From NCBI GenBank assembly GCA_016793465.1, contig JAEUJW010000077.1:62001-126000 (forward strand): a DNA stretch of 64,000 nucleotides, read 5' to 3'. How positions within the stretch are numbered: position 1 is the first letter of the stretch; every line of letters starts with the position of its first letter. This DNA is from Myxococcales bacterium. GTDB lineage: Bacteria > Myxococcota > Polyangia > Nannocystales > Nannocystaceae. Shown here piece by piece: positions 47,778 to 56,703 of this stretch. The translations under genes and the position numbers were made by a program. The notes below the pieces were generated by a model. The model was not told the origin of the DNA and did not search any database. It saw nothing but the letters and a program-made list of their open reading frames with translations.

Positions 47778-48992
47778 TCACGGGGGGCACTTCTCGGGGT
47801 CGACGGCGACGATGGCCGGGCACAGCGGCTTGAAGGCCTCGAGGATCACGGACTGGTCGGCCATGGCGACGCCGGCGCCGGTCATGGCGTCGACCAGGTC
47901 GCCGACGAGCTCGGTGAAGTCGACGAACTCGACGGCGGTGTTGCCGTTGTTGGGGTTGACGAGGCCGGCGTGGGCCTCCTGCATGTCGCGGCAGGGGTTG
48001 TCCTGGGCCACGCCGGGGTCGACGTCGGGGGCGAGCGAGTCGATCTCGAGGCCGTAGGTCGCGGGGCCGTCGATGCTGTGGACCTGGCGGACCAGGCAGG
48101 TGGCCAGGCGGACCGGGTCGGCGCTGATGAAGAACCCGTTGATCGCGGGGTTGCTGCCGACGTTGGCCAGGAAGGTGTCGGGCGTGTCGAGGTCGCCGAT
48201 CACGGTCTGGATCGCGGGCTTGCGGCCGACGCGCTGGTAGACGGTGGCGCTGTTGTCGGGGTCCTCGACGATGTCGGGGGCCATGGCGGCGAGCGCGTCG
48301 AGCACGCCGGTCTTCTCGGCGTCGGTCAGGTCGGGGGCGTTCTGGGCCCTGTGGTCGTCCCAGGCCAGGGCGAAGTCCTCGGCGAAGTCGGTGAAGTCGA
48401 CGGTCGAGATGCCGAGGCCCTTGTGGGCGGTGACCATGTCCTTGCAGCCGTAGGTCACGCCGGCGCAGCCGAAGGCCTCGGCGAGCTGGTCGCTGACGCA
48501 GCCGCCGAGGCTGGAGAGGTCGAGGTCGGAGCGCAGGAAGTAGGCGTTGACGCGGGCGTCGGTGGCGACGCGCTCGAGGAGCAGCGAGGTGAGGAGGGTG
48601 ACGCCGAGCGGCCCGCCGGCGTGGGTGCACAGCTCGCTGTCGACGTCGGCGGTGGTCTCGCTGTCGCTGTCGCTGTCGCTGTCGGGCGGGGTCGTGGTCG
48701 AGGTGTCGAGCGAGGTCGAGGTCGGCTCGCTCGAGGCTGAGGTCGGGGTGGTCGGAGATGTGCCGGAGTCGTCGGCCGTGGTCTCGCCGACGCTGGTCTC
48801 CGGCGGCATGCTCGAGATCTCCGAGGTCTGCGTGGGGCCGCCGGTGGGCTCGCTGGCGGACGTCTCGGCGGGCGGGTCGCCGGTGGGGTCGCCGGTGGGG
48901 TCGCCGGTGTCCTCGTTCATCGGGTCCGTGCCCGGGCCGCAGGCGAGGAGGACGAGCGAGGCGAACACCGGGACGAGGCGAGGGCAAGGCAT
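47778..48992 (-). CDS. lipoprotein with two truncated-haemoglobin-like domains
   Basis: A 404-residue protein. ATG 48992 yields a signal peptide with lipobox LVLLAC (Cys18), then a Ser/Thr/Asp linker to ~120. Residues ~122-215 and ~245-370 each resemble group 1 truncated globins: helix E/F region YGCKDMVTAHKGLGISTVDFTDFAEDF in the first and CRDMQEAHAGL...AVEFVDFTELVGDL in the second. His190 and His341 sit at the proximal F8 position. The second domain opens with the family-like TVYQRVGRKPAIQTVI. Haem binding in a surface lipoprotein is an inference; extra Cys residues suggest disulphides. Confidence 0.7.
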   Translation of the reverse strand: MPCPRLVPVFASLVLLACGPGTDPMNEDTGDPTGDPTGDPPAETSASEPTGGPTQTSEISSMPPETSVGETTADDSGTSPTTPTSASSEPTSTSLDTSTTTPPDSDSDSDSETTADVDSELCTHAGGPLGVTLLTSLLLERVATDARVNAYFLRSDLDLSSLGGCVSDQLAEAFGCAGVTYGCKDMVTAHKGLGISTVDFTDFAEDFALAWDDHRAQNAPDLTDAEKTGVLDALAAMAPDIVEDPDNSATVYQRVGRKPAIQTVIGDLDTPDTFLANVGSNPAINGFFISADPVRLATCLVRQVHSIDGPATYGLEIDSLAPDVDPGVAQDNPCRDMQEAHAGLVNPNNGNTAVEFVDFTELVGDLVDAMTGAGVAMADQSVILEAFKPLCPAIVAVDPEKCPP

Positions 48993-49110
48993 GACCGCAT
49001 CGTCGCACGCCGCGAAACGACGTTGGAGGACGTCTGCTCGGAAACGCGGGGCCCGCGAACAAAAATTCGAAGGAACCACGAGGTCGGGCGTAGAGCCGGT
49101 GCGAGTCCCC

Positions 49111-49893
49111 ATGCACATCGCACGACCCCTGTTCACATTCACCGCGCGCACTCTGGTGCTGGCGGGCCTGCTCGGCGCGGCGGCCTGCCAGGCGGGCCCG
49201 CTGCCGCAGGCCCCGCCGATCGACGAGGACGCGGCGTTGCTGCGCACGTACGCGGTGCCGCCGCAGCAGGCGCGCTCGCTCGAGCGGGCTCTGGCGAGCG
49301 CGCTGTCGACGGGCAAGGACACGCCGCCGCGAGGCACGGTCGAGCGGCTGCCGGACGGGAAGCTGGTGGTGGTGGCGCCCCCGGGGATCCACGAGGGCGT
49401 GGCGGCGCTGGTGGCCGGGCTCGACGCGGGCGCGCCGGCGCCTGCACACACGGCGGAGATCGACTACTGGGTGGTGGTCGGCGAGGCGGCCGGCGAGTCG
49501 GGCGGGGTCGAGGGGTCGGAGCTGACGCCGGCGCTGCAGGCGATCGTGCGCGACCAGGGGCCGATGCGCTTCACGACGCTCGAGAAGGTGCGGGTGGCCT
49601 CGCTGATCGACGAGTCGGCGAGCGTGCACGGCAACCGCCTCGAGGTGGGCCAGGTCGTCACCGATGTCGGCGGACGGCTGGTCGCCGACGTCGACCTGAC
49701 GATCGACCCGTCGGCGGACTTCGACCCCGATCAGCGCTGCCACCGCGGGGCCTGCAAGAGCTTCCGTACGCGGGTGCACGTCAACCCGGGGCAGCTGCTG
49801 GTGATCGGCCAGACCGGGCTGGCGGCGCCGGCCGGGGCGGCCGGCCGCAGCCTGTTCTACGTGGTGCGCGGGCGGACGATGACCGAGGGCTGA
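49111..49893 (+). CDS. hypothetical lipoprotein, secretin-N-like
   Basis: A 260-residue protein from ATG 49111, with a signal peptide ending in GLLGAAAC. The mature part has KLVVVAPPGIHEGVAALVAGLDAGAPAP, reminiscent of secretin N-domains. A beta-strand segment (EIDYWVVVGEA, RLVADVDLTIDPS) follows, and it ends GRSLFYVVRGRTM. It precedes the ECF sigma gene with a TGATG overlap, so it is the first gene of a three-gene operon (lipoprotein, sigma, putative anti-sigma) and may be its envelope sensor or output. Confidence 0.65.
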   Translation: MHIARPLFTFTARTLVLAGLLGAAACQAGPLPQAPPIDEDAALLRTYAVPPQQARSLERALASALSTGKDTPPRGTVERLPDGKLVVVAPPGIHEGVAALVAGLDAGAPAPAHTAEIDYWVVVGEAAGESGGVEGSELTPALQAIVRDQGPMRFTTLEKVRVASLIDESASVHGNRLEVGQVVTDVGGRLVADVDLTIDPSADFDPDQRCHRGACKSFRTRVHVNPGQLLVIGQTGLAAPAGAAGRSLFYVVRGRTMTEG

Positions 49894-50471
49894 TGACGAC
49901 GGCGCGGCCATCAGCGGGCGCGGCGAGCCCGGACGCGGCGAGCGACGGCGCGGGCCTCGACGCCGGCGCGGTCGAGGCGCTGTTCGTGCGGCTCGAGCGG
50001 CCGCTCTTCAACGTGGTCTACCGCTGGGTGTGGGACCGCGAGGAGGCGGCCGAGCTGGTCCAGGAGGCGTTCGCGCGGCTGTGGCAGGCGCGGGCGCGGG
50101 TGCGGGCCGACACGGCGGGGGCGTTCGTGCATCGCGTCGCGGTCAACCTGGCGGCGAGTCGGCGGCGCTGGCGGCGGCTGCGGCGGTTCTTCGCGGTGGA
50201 GGAGGACGTCGCGAGCGAGCGGGCGCGGCCGGACGAGGCGGTGCTGGGGGCGGAGCAGGCGGCGGCGGTGCGGGCGGCCGTCGAGGCGCTGCCGGAGAAG
50301 CTGCGGCGGGCGCTGGTGCTGTGCGAGCTGTCGGAGCTGTCGTACGCCGAGGTGGCCGCGGTGCTCGCGGTGCCGGTGGGCACGGTGGGCTCGCGGCGCA
50401 GCGCTGCGGTGGCCCGCGTGCGTGAACACTTGCGAGGGAAGGAGCAGGCCGATGCGCGGCGAGGAGGATGA
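49893..50471 (+). CDS. ECF-type RNA polymerase sigma factor
   Basis: A 192-residue protein. Sigma-70 region 2 is present (VEALFVRLERPLFNVVYRWVWDREEAAELVQEAFARLWQAR) along with region 4 (VEALPEKLRRALVLCELSELSYAEVAAVLAVPVGTVGSRRSAAVARVR). Its start overlaps the lipoprotein stop and its end overlaps the putative anti-sigma gene. The likely role is to direct transcription of an envelope-stress regulon. Confidence 0.92.
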   Translation: MTTARPSAGAASPDAASDGAGLDAGAVEALFVRLERPLFNVVYRWVWDREEAAELVQEAFARLWQARARVRADTAGAFVHRVAVNLAASRRRWRRLRRFFAVEEDVASERARPDEAVLGAEQAAAVRAAVEALPEKLRRALVLCELSELSYAEVAAVLAVPVGTVGSRRSAAVARVREHLRGKEQADARRGG

Positions 50472-50832
50472 CCTGAAGGCCATGTTGGTGGCGCTCGAGC
50501 CGCCGCCGGGCGGGCTGGTGAAGTTTCGGGCGCGGCGCGACGCGGGGCGGCGTCGGGCGTGGCCGTGGCTGGTGGGCGCCGCGTGTGCGACGGCGGCGGC
50601 GCTGGTGCTGGCGCTGCGGGTGACGCCGCCGCCGCCGGCCGCGCGGGCGCCGGTGGACCTGCTCGCGGGGGTCGAGGCGACCGCGGTGCATCCGCGGTGG
50701 ATCGAGCTCGGGCGGGCGCAGGCGCCGAGCGAGCCGCTGACGCTGGCGCGCGAGACGGGCGACCTGCTGGCGGCGCGGCGGGTCGCGACCGACGACGAGG
50801 CGGTGGTGCTCTACATGCTCGAGCAGCGCTGA
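50452..50832 (+). CDS. small membrane protein, putative anti-sigma factor
   Basis: A 126-residue protein from ATG 50452, with AAGGAG 8 nt upstream, overlapping the sigma gene by 20 bp. The N-terminal ~35 residues are cytoplasmic and charged (EEDDLKAMLVALEPPPGGLVKFRARR). One transmembrane helix follows (WLVGAACATAAALVLALRV), then a short external domain. The layout and gene order fit an anti-sigma factor, but no zinc-binding (ZAS) motif is visible. Confidence 0.6.
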   Translation: MRGEEDDLKAMLVALEPPPGGLVKFRARRDAGRRRAWPWLVGAACATAAALVLALRVTPPPPAARAPVDLLAGVEATAVHPRWIELGRAQAPSEPLTLARETGDLLAARRVATDDEAVVLYMLEQR

Positions 50833-51419
50833 CGACGATCAGCGCGCGGGCGTCCTCGAGGAGGCCCAGCTGCTCGAGCGAGCTGCGGGTCTCGAGGTGG
50901 TCGGGCCCGAGGCGCGGGCGACGGGGTCGAGGGTGCTCGCGGGTGTGGCGGACGTCGCGGCGAGATCGCGTGCGGGCGCGGCGAGCTCGGCGAGGTCCGC
51001 CGGCTGTCCTTGCAGCCATGACCCCCAGGCCAGGCGATGCGGACATGTGCGGCGAGGGCGGGATCGGACGCGTCGCGCACGGCGGCGCGGGTGCCGGGGC
51101 CGTCGTCGAGGGCGCGCGCGAGGCCGGCGAGGGCGCGGGTGCCTGCGGCGCGCTGCAGCGCGAGCAGGGCGGGTCGCTCGCAGCGGACGAGGGCGTCCTC
51201 CAGCTCGTCGACGGCCGCGTCGGCGCGGGCGATCAGGCGGGCGGGCGCGCGGGTGAGGCGCTCGGCGAGGCCGGCGTGCGCCGCGAGGACGTTGTTCTGG
51301 CGGGCCGCGCGGGCGGGGCGGGCGGTCGTTGCAGGATCACCGCGACGCGCTGAGCGGCAGCTGCCGGCGCGGGCGAGCACCCAGGCGGTGGCGAGGGCGT
51401 CGAGGCGTCTGCGGCACGG
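50833..51419 (-). pseudogene. decayed remnant of a TPR/kinase-type protein
   Basis: Within an 844-bp stretch without an intact gene (50833-51676), minus-strand fragments in different frames keep TPR-like phrases. These include a LGPDHLETRSSLEQLGLLEDARALI piece near 50833-50920, a long helical piece near 51016-51303 (ADAAVDELEDALVRCERPALLALQRAAGTRAL) and ALATAWVLARAGSC near 51370-51410. They resemble the C-terminal repeats of the large kinases at 9977 and 40205. Frame changes and the absence of a start indicate an eroded gene. Nothing was seen in 51420-51676. Confidence 0.4.
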
Positions 51420-51676
51420 CGCGCGTCGGCGGCGGGCCGTGGCGAGGCGGAGGCGGCACGGCCCGCGTCGGCGGCTCGCGAGTCGGTGACGCGGTGGCGT
51501 GGGAGCGGCACGCTGTGAAGAGGTCGCGGGAACCGAGGTCGCGGAGCGATCGCAAGGGGGCGGTCGGCGAGGGCGGCCGCGCCGGACGAGTCGATCGGCC
51601 CGAAGCGCTTGCGGGGCGCGCGGCTTGCGGCGTCGGGCGGTCCGGTGATACCAGGAGAGGTGCCGGAGGCAGTGGC

Positions 51677-52948
51677 ATGAGACACGCGCAGGACGAGCTG
51701 GTGGCGATCGACGCCCATGGGATCGCGCACCCGGTGGGGCTGTCGGCGGGGGAGCAGATGCGGCGGCGCAAGGAGCGGCACTTCCGGCTGATGCCGACGC
51801 CCGACCACGTGATCTTCCTGCGCTACACCGGCGAGGACGGGCGGCGCGACGAGGAGGACGGCGCGGTGGTCCGCCTCGCGGGCGAGATCACGGCGCCCGG
51901 GGCGCTGTGCGACGTGATCGCGCTGGTCGCCCAGGCCGGCTGGCGCGGCGAGCTGACGGTCCGCGACGGCGAGCACAACCGCAGCGTGTTCATCGAGGGC
52001 GGCAACGCGGTGTCGGCCCGCACCGACGTCGAGGACGAGCGCATCGGGCGGGTGCTGTACCGCTTCGGGGTGCTCGACGAGGTGCAGCACCGGGCGATCC
52101 TCGAGCGCTGCCAGCAGGCCACCGGCGAGGCGCCGCAGCGCTACGGGGAGGTCGGCATCGAGATGGGCTTCATATCGCAGAAGCAGCTGTACGCCGGGCT
52201 GGCGCGCCAGGTCGAGGAGGTGCTGCTGGCGACGTTCACGGTGGCCGACGGCATGTACTGCTTCCTCGACGGGTTCGACGAGAACGCCCTGACCTCGCGC
52301 CACAGCCTGAGCCTCAACGGGGTGCTGATGGACGGGGTGACGCGCATGGACGAGATGCGCTACTTCCGGCAGCGCATCCCGAGCGCCGACTACGTGCCCG
52401 AGCGAGCGCCCGACCGCGGCGAGCCGGGCAAGGAGTTCTTGAAGGTGTGGCAGCAGGTCGACGGGCTGCAGAGCGTGGGCGAGCTCGGGCGGATGCTCGG
52501 GCTCGGCGAGTTCGAGACGACCAAGATCCTGTTTCAGCTGGTGCAGTCGAAGCACGTGACGATGCAGCGGCCGCGGCTGCGCGGCGGGCCGATCGAGGTG
52601 GTCGAGACGGCCAACCTGGTGCTGCGGGAGATCCACCAGGAGGCCGACACGGCGGGCAAGGGCACGATCCTGCGGACCAACTTGTTGAACTTCGCCGACG
52701 GGACCTACGAGGTGGTGTTCGACCGCGCGGGGCCGTTCGAGAAGGGCACGTTCGACGTGCAGCGGGTCGTCGACAACGCGCGCATGGTGGCGGTCGGGGC
52801 CAACGTCGAGAAGTTCTTGAAGGAGCTGCTGTACGACTACGTGAGCTTCGCGCTGTTCACGGCGGGCAGCCTGGTGCGACGCTCGAAGGACCAGGGCCTC
52901 GGCAAGCAGGTCGAGCCCCTCATGAGCCGGCTGCGTCCGATCGGGTGA
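51677..52948 (+). CDS. DUF4388 domain-containing protein
   Basis: A 423-residue soluble protein. ATG 51677 has GGAGG about 11 nt upstream. Residues ~65-170 match DUF4388 (GELTVRDGEHNRSVFIEGGNAVSARTDVEDERIGRVLYRFG). A second unit with a repressor-like winged pattern follows (DGLQSVGELGRMLGLGEFETTKILFQLVQSKHV). The C-terminus is helical. DUF4388 proteins of myxobacteria are often linked to signalling and gliding/polarity systems. Its partner here is unknown. Confidence 0.85.
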   Translation: MRHAQDELVAIDAHGIAHPVGLSAGEQMRRRKERHFRLMPTPDHVIFLRYTGEDGRRDEEDGAVVRLAGEITAPGALCDVIALVAQAGWRGELTVRDGEHNRSVFIEGGNAVSARTDVEDERIGRVLYRFGVLDEVQHRAILERCQQATGEAPQRYGEVGIEMGFISQKQLYAGLARQVEEVLLATFTVADGMYCFLDGFDENALTSRHSLSLNGVLMDGVTRMDEMRYFRQRIPSADYVPERAPDRGEPGKEFLKVWQQVDGLQSVGELGRMLGLGEFETTKILFQLVQSKHVTMQRPRLRGGPIEVVETANLVLREIHQEADTAGKGTILRTNLLNFADGTYEVVFDRAGPFEKGTFDVQRVVDNARMVAVGANVEKFLKELLYDYVSFALFTAGSLVRRSKDQGLGKQVEPLMSRLRPIG

Positions 52949-52990
52949 GCGTTGGCCGGCGAGCGCACAGGTCCCGAGCCGGGTGAGTCG

Positions 52991-54370
52991 ATGCTGGTCC
53001 GCGGGCTCGGGCCGGTGGCGACCACGGCGCTGGTGGTCGGCAACATGATCGGCTCGGGCATCTACGTGGTGCCGGCGGGGCTGGCCGAGACGGCGGGGCC
53101 GCTCGGGCTGGTGGCGTGGGGGGTCAACACGCTGGGGTACCTGTGCCTGACGGCGGTGTTCGCCGACCTCGGCGGGGCGTACCCGGTGTCGGGCGGGCTG
53201 CAGGCGTTCGCGCGGCGGGCCTTCGGCGACTTCATGGCGCTCGAGGTCGGGTACCTCTACTGGATGTGCGCGGTGATCGGCAACGCGGCGTTCTTGACCG
53301 CGTTCGTCGGCTACCTGACGGTGCTGTGGCCGGCGGCGTCGGAGCCGTGGATCGCGTTCGCGGTCAGCCAGGCGCTGCTGTGGGGGCTGACGCTGTCGAA
53401 CGCGATCGGGGTGAAGATCGGCGGGATCGTGCAGATGGTGACGGTGGTCTGCAAGGTGCTGCCGCTGATCGTGCTGAGCGTGGCGCTGCTGCCGTACGCG
53501 TCGACGGCGAACCTGCAGCCGTTCGCGCCGCAGGGCATGGGCTCGCTGCTGCCGGCGGTGGCCCTGGTGTCGTGGCTGTTCATCGGCATGGAGTCGGTGA
53601 CGGTGCCGGCCGAGGAGATCCGCGGCGCGGGCCGGACGATCAAGCGCGCGGCCTACACCGGCTTCGCGGTGACCTGCGCGCTGTACCTGCTGGTGCTGCT
53701 GACGCTCAACCTGGCGGTGCCGGCGGGCGAGCTGGCCGGCAACCCGAGCCCGCTGGCGGCGGTCGCCAGGGCCCGCTTCGGCGCGGCGGGCGAGCTGTTC
53801 GTGACGTTCGGCGCGCTGATCTCGGTGGCGGGCATTTTGAATGGCTGGCTGCTGGTGACCAGCCGCATGGCGTTCGCCACGGCCCGCGACGGGCTGGCGC
53901 CGCCGCGGCTGGCGCGGCTGCACCCGCGCACGGCGACGCCGGTGGCGGCGCTGGTGGTGTCGTCGGCGATCACCGGCATGCTGGTGGTGCTGTACTTCAG
54001 CGGCGGGCTGCTCGACGTGTACAACTTCGTGGCGCTGCTCTCGACGGCGACCGCGCTGGTGGCGATCGGGGCGTCGTGCGTGGCCGAGCTGATCCTGCTG
54101 CGGCGCGAGCCTGAGCGCTTCTCGCCGTGGCAGCGCAGGCGCGGGCCGGTCACGGCGGTGCTCGGGCTGCTGGTGGTGCTGGTGATGATCGCGGGCTCGG
54201 GCACCCGGGTGATCCTGCTGACGCTGGCGGCCACGCTGCTGCCGGTGCCGTACTACTTCCTGGTGGTCCGCCGCAGCGCGCGGCACGTGCTGGCGCAGGT
54301 GTCGCGCGCGTCGCCGTGGCGCGCGGCGGGGTCGCGCGCCGACGCGGGCGGGGACGGCGAGGGCTCGTGA
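52991..54370 (+). CDS. APC-family amino acid permease
   Basis: A 459-residue transporter with about twelve hydrophobic helices. ATG 52991 is preferred; a TTG at 52952 would add 13 hydrophilic residues. TM1 carries the APC substrate motif GNMIGSGIYVVPAGLA and TM6 the GMESVTVPAEEIRGAG segment. It resembles the AdiC/PotE branch (antiporters for Arg, ornithine, Lys or polyamines). No decarboxylase gene is adjacent, so the substrate is open. Confidence 0.92.
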   Translation: MLVRGLGPVATTALVVGNMIGSGIYVVPAGLAETAGPLGLVAWGVNTLGYLCLTAVFADLGGAYPVSGGLQAFARRAFGDFMALEVGYLYWMCAVIGNAAFLTAFVGYLTVLWPAASEPWIAFAVSQALLWGLTLSNAIGVKIGGIVQMVTVVCKVLPLIVLSVALLPYASTANLQPFAPQGMGSLLPAVALVSWLFIGMESVTVPAEEIRGAGRTIKRAAYTGFAVTCALYLLVLLTLNLAVPAGELAGNPSPLAAVARARFGAAGELFVTFGALISVAGILNGWLLVTSRMAFATARDGLAPPRLARLHPRTATPVAALVVSSAITGMLVVLYFSGGLLDVYNFVALLSTATALVAIGASCVAELILLRREPERFSPWQRRRGPVTAVLGLLVVLVMIAGSGTRVILLTLAATLLPVPYYFLVVRRSARHVLAQVSRASPWRAAGSRADAGGDGEGS

Positions 54371-54471
54371 GCGGGCGCGTCGACTCTCGCGACGGAGTGA
54401 ACCTGTCTCTTAAAACACTCGCGCGGGATGGTTGACGCGGCGCCGGGCTCCGGCCAGTCTCGGCGACGATC

Positions 54472-55884
54472 ATGACCACGCAGAAGATCCGCCTGGAACC
54501 CGGGCTGTCGGTGCAGGAGCGGCTCGTCAAGCTCAACTGGCTGGGAGGGGTGTGGCGCTCGGACGTCGGCACGCCGTTCCTGTCGGCGGACTTCATCGCC
54601 CGCCAGGGGCGCTCGGTCCGGCTGATCGACGTGCGCACGGCGGAGGAGCTGACCGGTCCGCTGGGGCACATCCCGGGGGTCGAGTGGGTCGCGCTCGAGG
54701 CGATCGCAACGGTGGCCGACCGCTACGAGGCGGGCACGCCGGTGGTGGTGATCTCGCAGAAGGGCGGACGGCGCGCGGCCGAGGCGGCGCGCCAGCTCGA
54801 GTGCGCCGGCATGACCTTCGTGGCGGTGATGGACGGCGGCATGGTCGCGTGGAAGAAGATGGGCTTCGCGACCGCGCGGGTGGAGGACGTGCTGACGCGC
54901 GAGCCGACGGCCCCGCCGGCGGCGCTGCCGACCGAAGCGGCGGCCGGCCCGTTGACGCGCGCGCGCATCGAGGCGCACATCGGCGACCCGCGGTCGGTGC
55001 GCTGGGTGAAGATGGCGGCGCTCTTGCTGCACACCAAGGTGTCGTGCGTCGACGGGCGCGACGACCACGGGGTGATCGGCACGCCGGGCGGCAACGCGGG
55101 CGAGTTCCTGGTGGCGCTGGCGGCGATCGAGCGGGTCACCGGCACGCCGTTCCCGCTCGAGCGGCTGCCGCAGGTGCTGCACTCGTACATCGACACGTTC
55201 GGGCACTTCTACGTGCACTCGGACACGATCGCGGCCAACGACCTGATCAAGTCGATGCGGGCGGACCGGCGGCTCGACGAGCACCTGCCGCCGATCACCT
55301 CGAACGCGCAGGACTGGCGCGAGTACATGGCCTCGCCGCCGCGGGCCGCCCACGAGCTGATCCTCGAGCACATCGCCGCGCCGGGCCACGTCGGCTGCGG
55401 GCACCTGCGGCTGATGCTGCAGAACTCCGAGAAGTACCTGGTGCGCCGCGAGCTGGTCGAGGCGTTCTTGCGCACGTACTTCAAGATGCGCTGGGAGGGC
55501 GTGCTCGAGCTCGACTACGTGATCCTCGGCGGCGGGCACCAGGAGGGCGCGGTGGTCAACATCCGCGTGGCGGGCGGCGTGTGGCCGTTCACGCGGGTGC
55601 CGCTGATCTCGCCGGCGTGCGGGGCGACGCAGATGTTCGTCAACCACCCGCAGGTGGCGGAGTTCATGCGCGACCAGGTGGCCCGGTTCTTCTCGATCCA
55701 CCCGGACTTCCTGCCGGTCGGCGAGAGCCACTTCGGCATGCTGCAGAAGGACATGCGGCGCATCGCGGGCATCCAGCTGGGGCACACGCTGGCGGCGCTG
55801 GCGAAGGGGCTGCCGATCTTCGACGTGGTGTTCCGCTCGGAGCAGGAGTTCTCGGTCGAGGAGGTCGGGGCGGTCGCGGGCTGA
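54472..55884 (+). CDS. rhodanese-like domain fused to a carbonic-anhydrase-like domain
   Basis: A 470-residue soluble protein. Residues ~35-135 have the rhodanese fold (VRLIDVRTAEELTGPLGHIPGV, VVVISQKGGRRAAEAARQL, VMDGGMVAWKKMGF), but the catalytic-loop Cys is replaced by Ser95, so sulphur transfer is unlikely. The C-terminal ~300 residues contain CVDGRDDHGVIGTPGGNAGEF (C192, D194, R196) and GHVGCGHLR (H306, C309). This Cys-Asp-Arg plus His-Cys pattern resembles the metal sites of beta- or zeta-class carbonic anhydrases. The resemblance is by eye; the enzyme activity is not established. Confidence 0.6.
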   Translation: MTTQKIRLEPGLSVQERLVKLNWLGGVWRSDVGTPFLSADFIARQGRSVRLIDVRTAEELTGPLGHIPGVEWVALEAIATVADRYEAGTPVVVISQKGGRRAAEAARQLECAGMTFVAVMDGGMVAWKKMGFATARVEDVLTREPTAPPAALPTEAAAGPLTRARIEAHIGDPRSVRWVKMAALLLHTKVSCVDGRDDHGVIGTPGGNAGEFLVALAAIERVTGTPFPLERLPQVLHSYIDTFGHFYVHSDTIAANDLIKSMRADRRLDEHLPPITSNAQDWREYMASPPRAAHELILEHIAAPGHVGCGHLRLMLQNSEKYLVRRELVEAFLRTYFKMRWEGVLELDYVILGGGHQEGAVVNIRVAGGVWPFTRVPLISPACGATQMFVNHPQVAEFMRDQVARFFSIHPDFLPVGESHFGMLQKDMRRIAGIQLGHTLAALAKGLPIFDVVFRSEQEFSVEEVGAVAG

Positions 55885-55897
55885 CGCGGCGCGGCCG

Positions 55898-56326
55898 TCA
55901 GGTGCGTGCCTGCCGCAGCGCTCGCAGCTCCATCTCGACGACGCGGTCCTTCGGGCGCCCGACGAACGCCTTGACCTCGATGAGCTGCTCGAGGCTCAGG
56001 ACCCGGAATCGTCGGCCGGGCACGAGCTCCATCTCGACGGTCATGAGCTGTTCGAACGGGCCGAGCGGCTGGACCTCGCGGAGTACATCGAGCCGACCGA
56101 GGTCGGTGTCGATAAGCAACAGGCGAAACTCGGACAGTCGCGCGATGGAGTCCTGGATCTCGCCGAGGTCCGGGCGAGTGACGTGCTTCGGGTGATACGG
56201 CCGAAGCGCCGCCATCAACCGCTCGAGGTTGTCGGTCGTGAGCGGGGCGGCGATGTCGAGATCCCGGGTCAGCGTGGTCGCGCCATGCGAAATGGCGGCG
56301 ACTCCGCCGATGACGACGAAGCTCAC
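55898..56326 (-). CDS. MNT-type nucleotidyltransferase (apparent frameshift at its N-terminus)
   Basis: The visible frame gives 142 residues starting VSFVVIGGVAAISHGATTLTRDLDIAAP, the nucleotidyltransferase core (GG...DxD). An ATG at 56385 overlaps the preceding gene (ATGA) and reads MSNAPIQQTERLLVLLQDAG, then hits TGA where one extra G in a GGG run would join it to VSFVVIGG. The natural protein is therefore probably ~162 residues and the frame is broken by a 1-nt deletion or a sequence error. Alternatively translation restarts at the overlapping GTGA. MNT proteins act in toxin-antitoxin pairs and tRNA or protein modification. Confidence 0.75.
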   Translation of the reverse strand: MSFVVIGGVAAISHGATTLTRDLDIAAPLTTDNLERLMAALRPYHPKHVTRPDLGEIQDSIARLSEFRLLLIDTDLGRLDVLREVQPLGPFEQLMTVEMELVPGRRFRVLSLEQLIEVKAFVGRPKDRVVEMELRALRQART

Positions 56327-56381
56327 CCTGCGTCCTGGAGGAGCACGAGTAAGCGCTCGGTCTGCTGGATCGGGGCGTTGC

Positions 56382-56654
56382 TCATCGGGGGGCTGTGCCT
56401 GGAGGATGCTCGTCGAGCAGGGAGCCGAACTTGGCGCGCAGGTTGGCCATGTCGTTGCGGTGACGCTGCTCGGCCGGGACCGTGCGTGCCTGTAGTTCGT
56501 CCTGGAAGCGGTTCATCGCCACCAGCTCACGCAGCCGCTCGGCAGGGGTGCGCTTCAGGTTGGCTTCGAGCAGCGTCACATCGATCCCGAAGTCGAGCGC
56601 CGCTTGCCACGCAGACCCTCCCGGTTGCTCTTGATCTGCGCTCATGCCGGGCAT
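56382..56654 (-). CDS. small partner protein of the MNT nucleotidyltransferase
   Basis: A 90-residue protein (or 87 from the ATG at 56645). The DFGIDVTLLEANLKRTPAERLRELVAMNRFQDELQA segment matches small proteins usually encoded just before MNT nucleotidyltransferases. Its stop overlaps the start of the nucleotidyltransferase frame (ATGA at 56382-56385), so the two are coupled. It could be an antitoxin or regulator of the pair; that role is an inference. Confidence 0.65.
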   Translation of the reverse strand: MPGMSADQEQPGGSAWQAALDFGIDVTLLEANLKRTPAERLRELVAMNRFQDELQARTVPAEQRHRNDMANLRAKFGSLLDEHPPGTAPR

Positions 56655-56703
56655 GATAACGCAGACTGCGCGTCCGGGAGACGTCGGCGTGGTTTCTGTG
56701 GGC

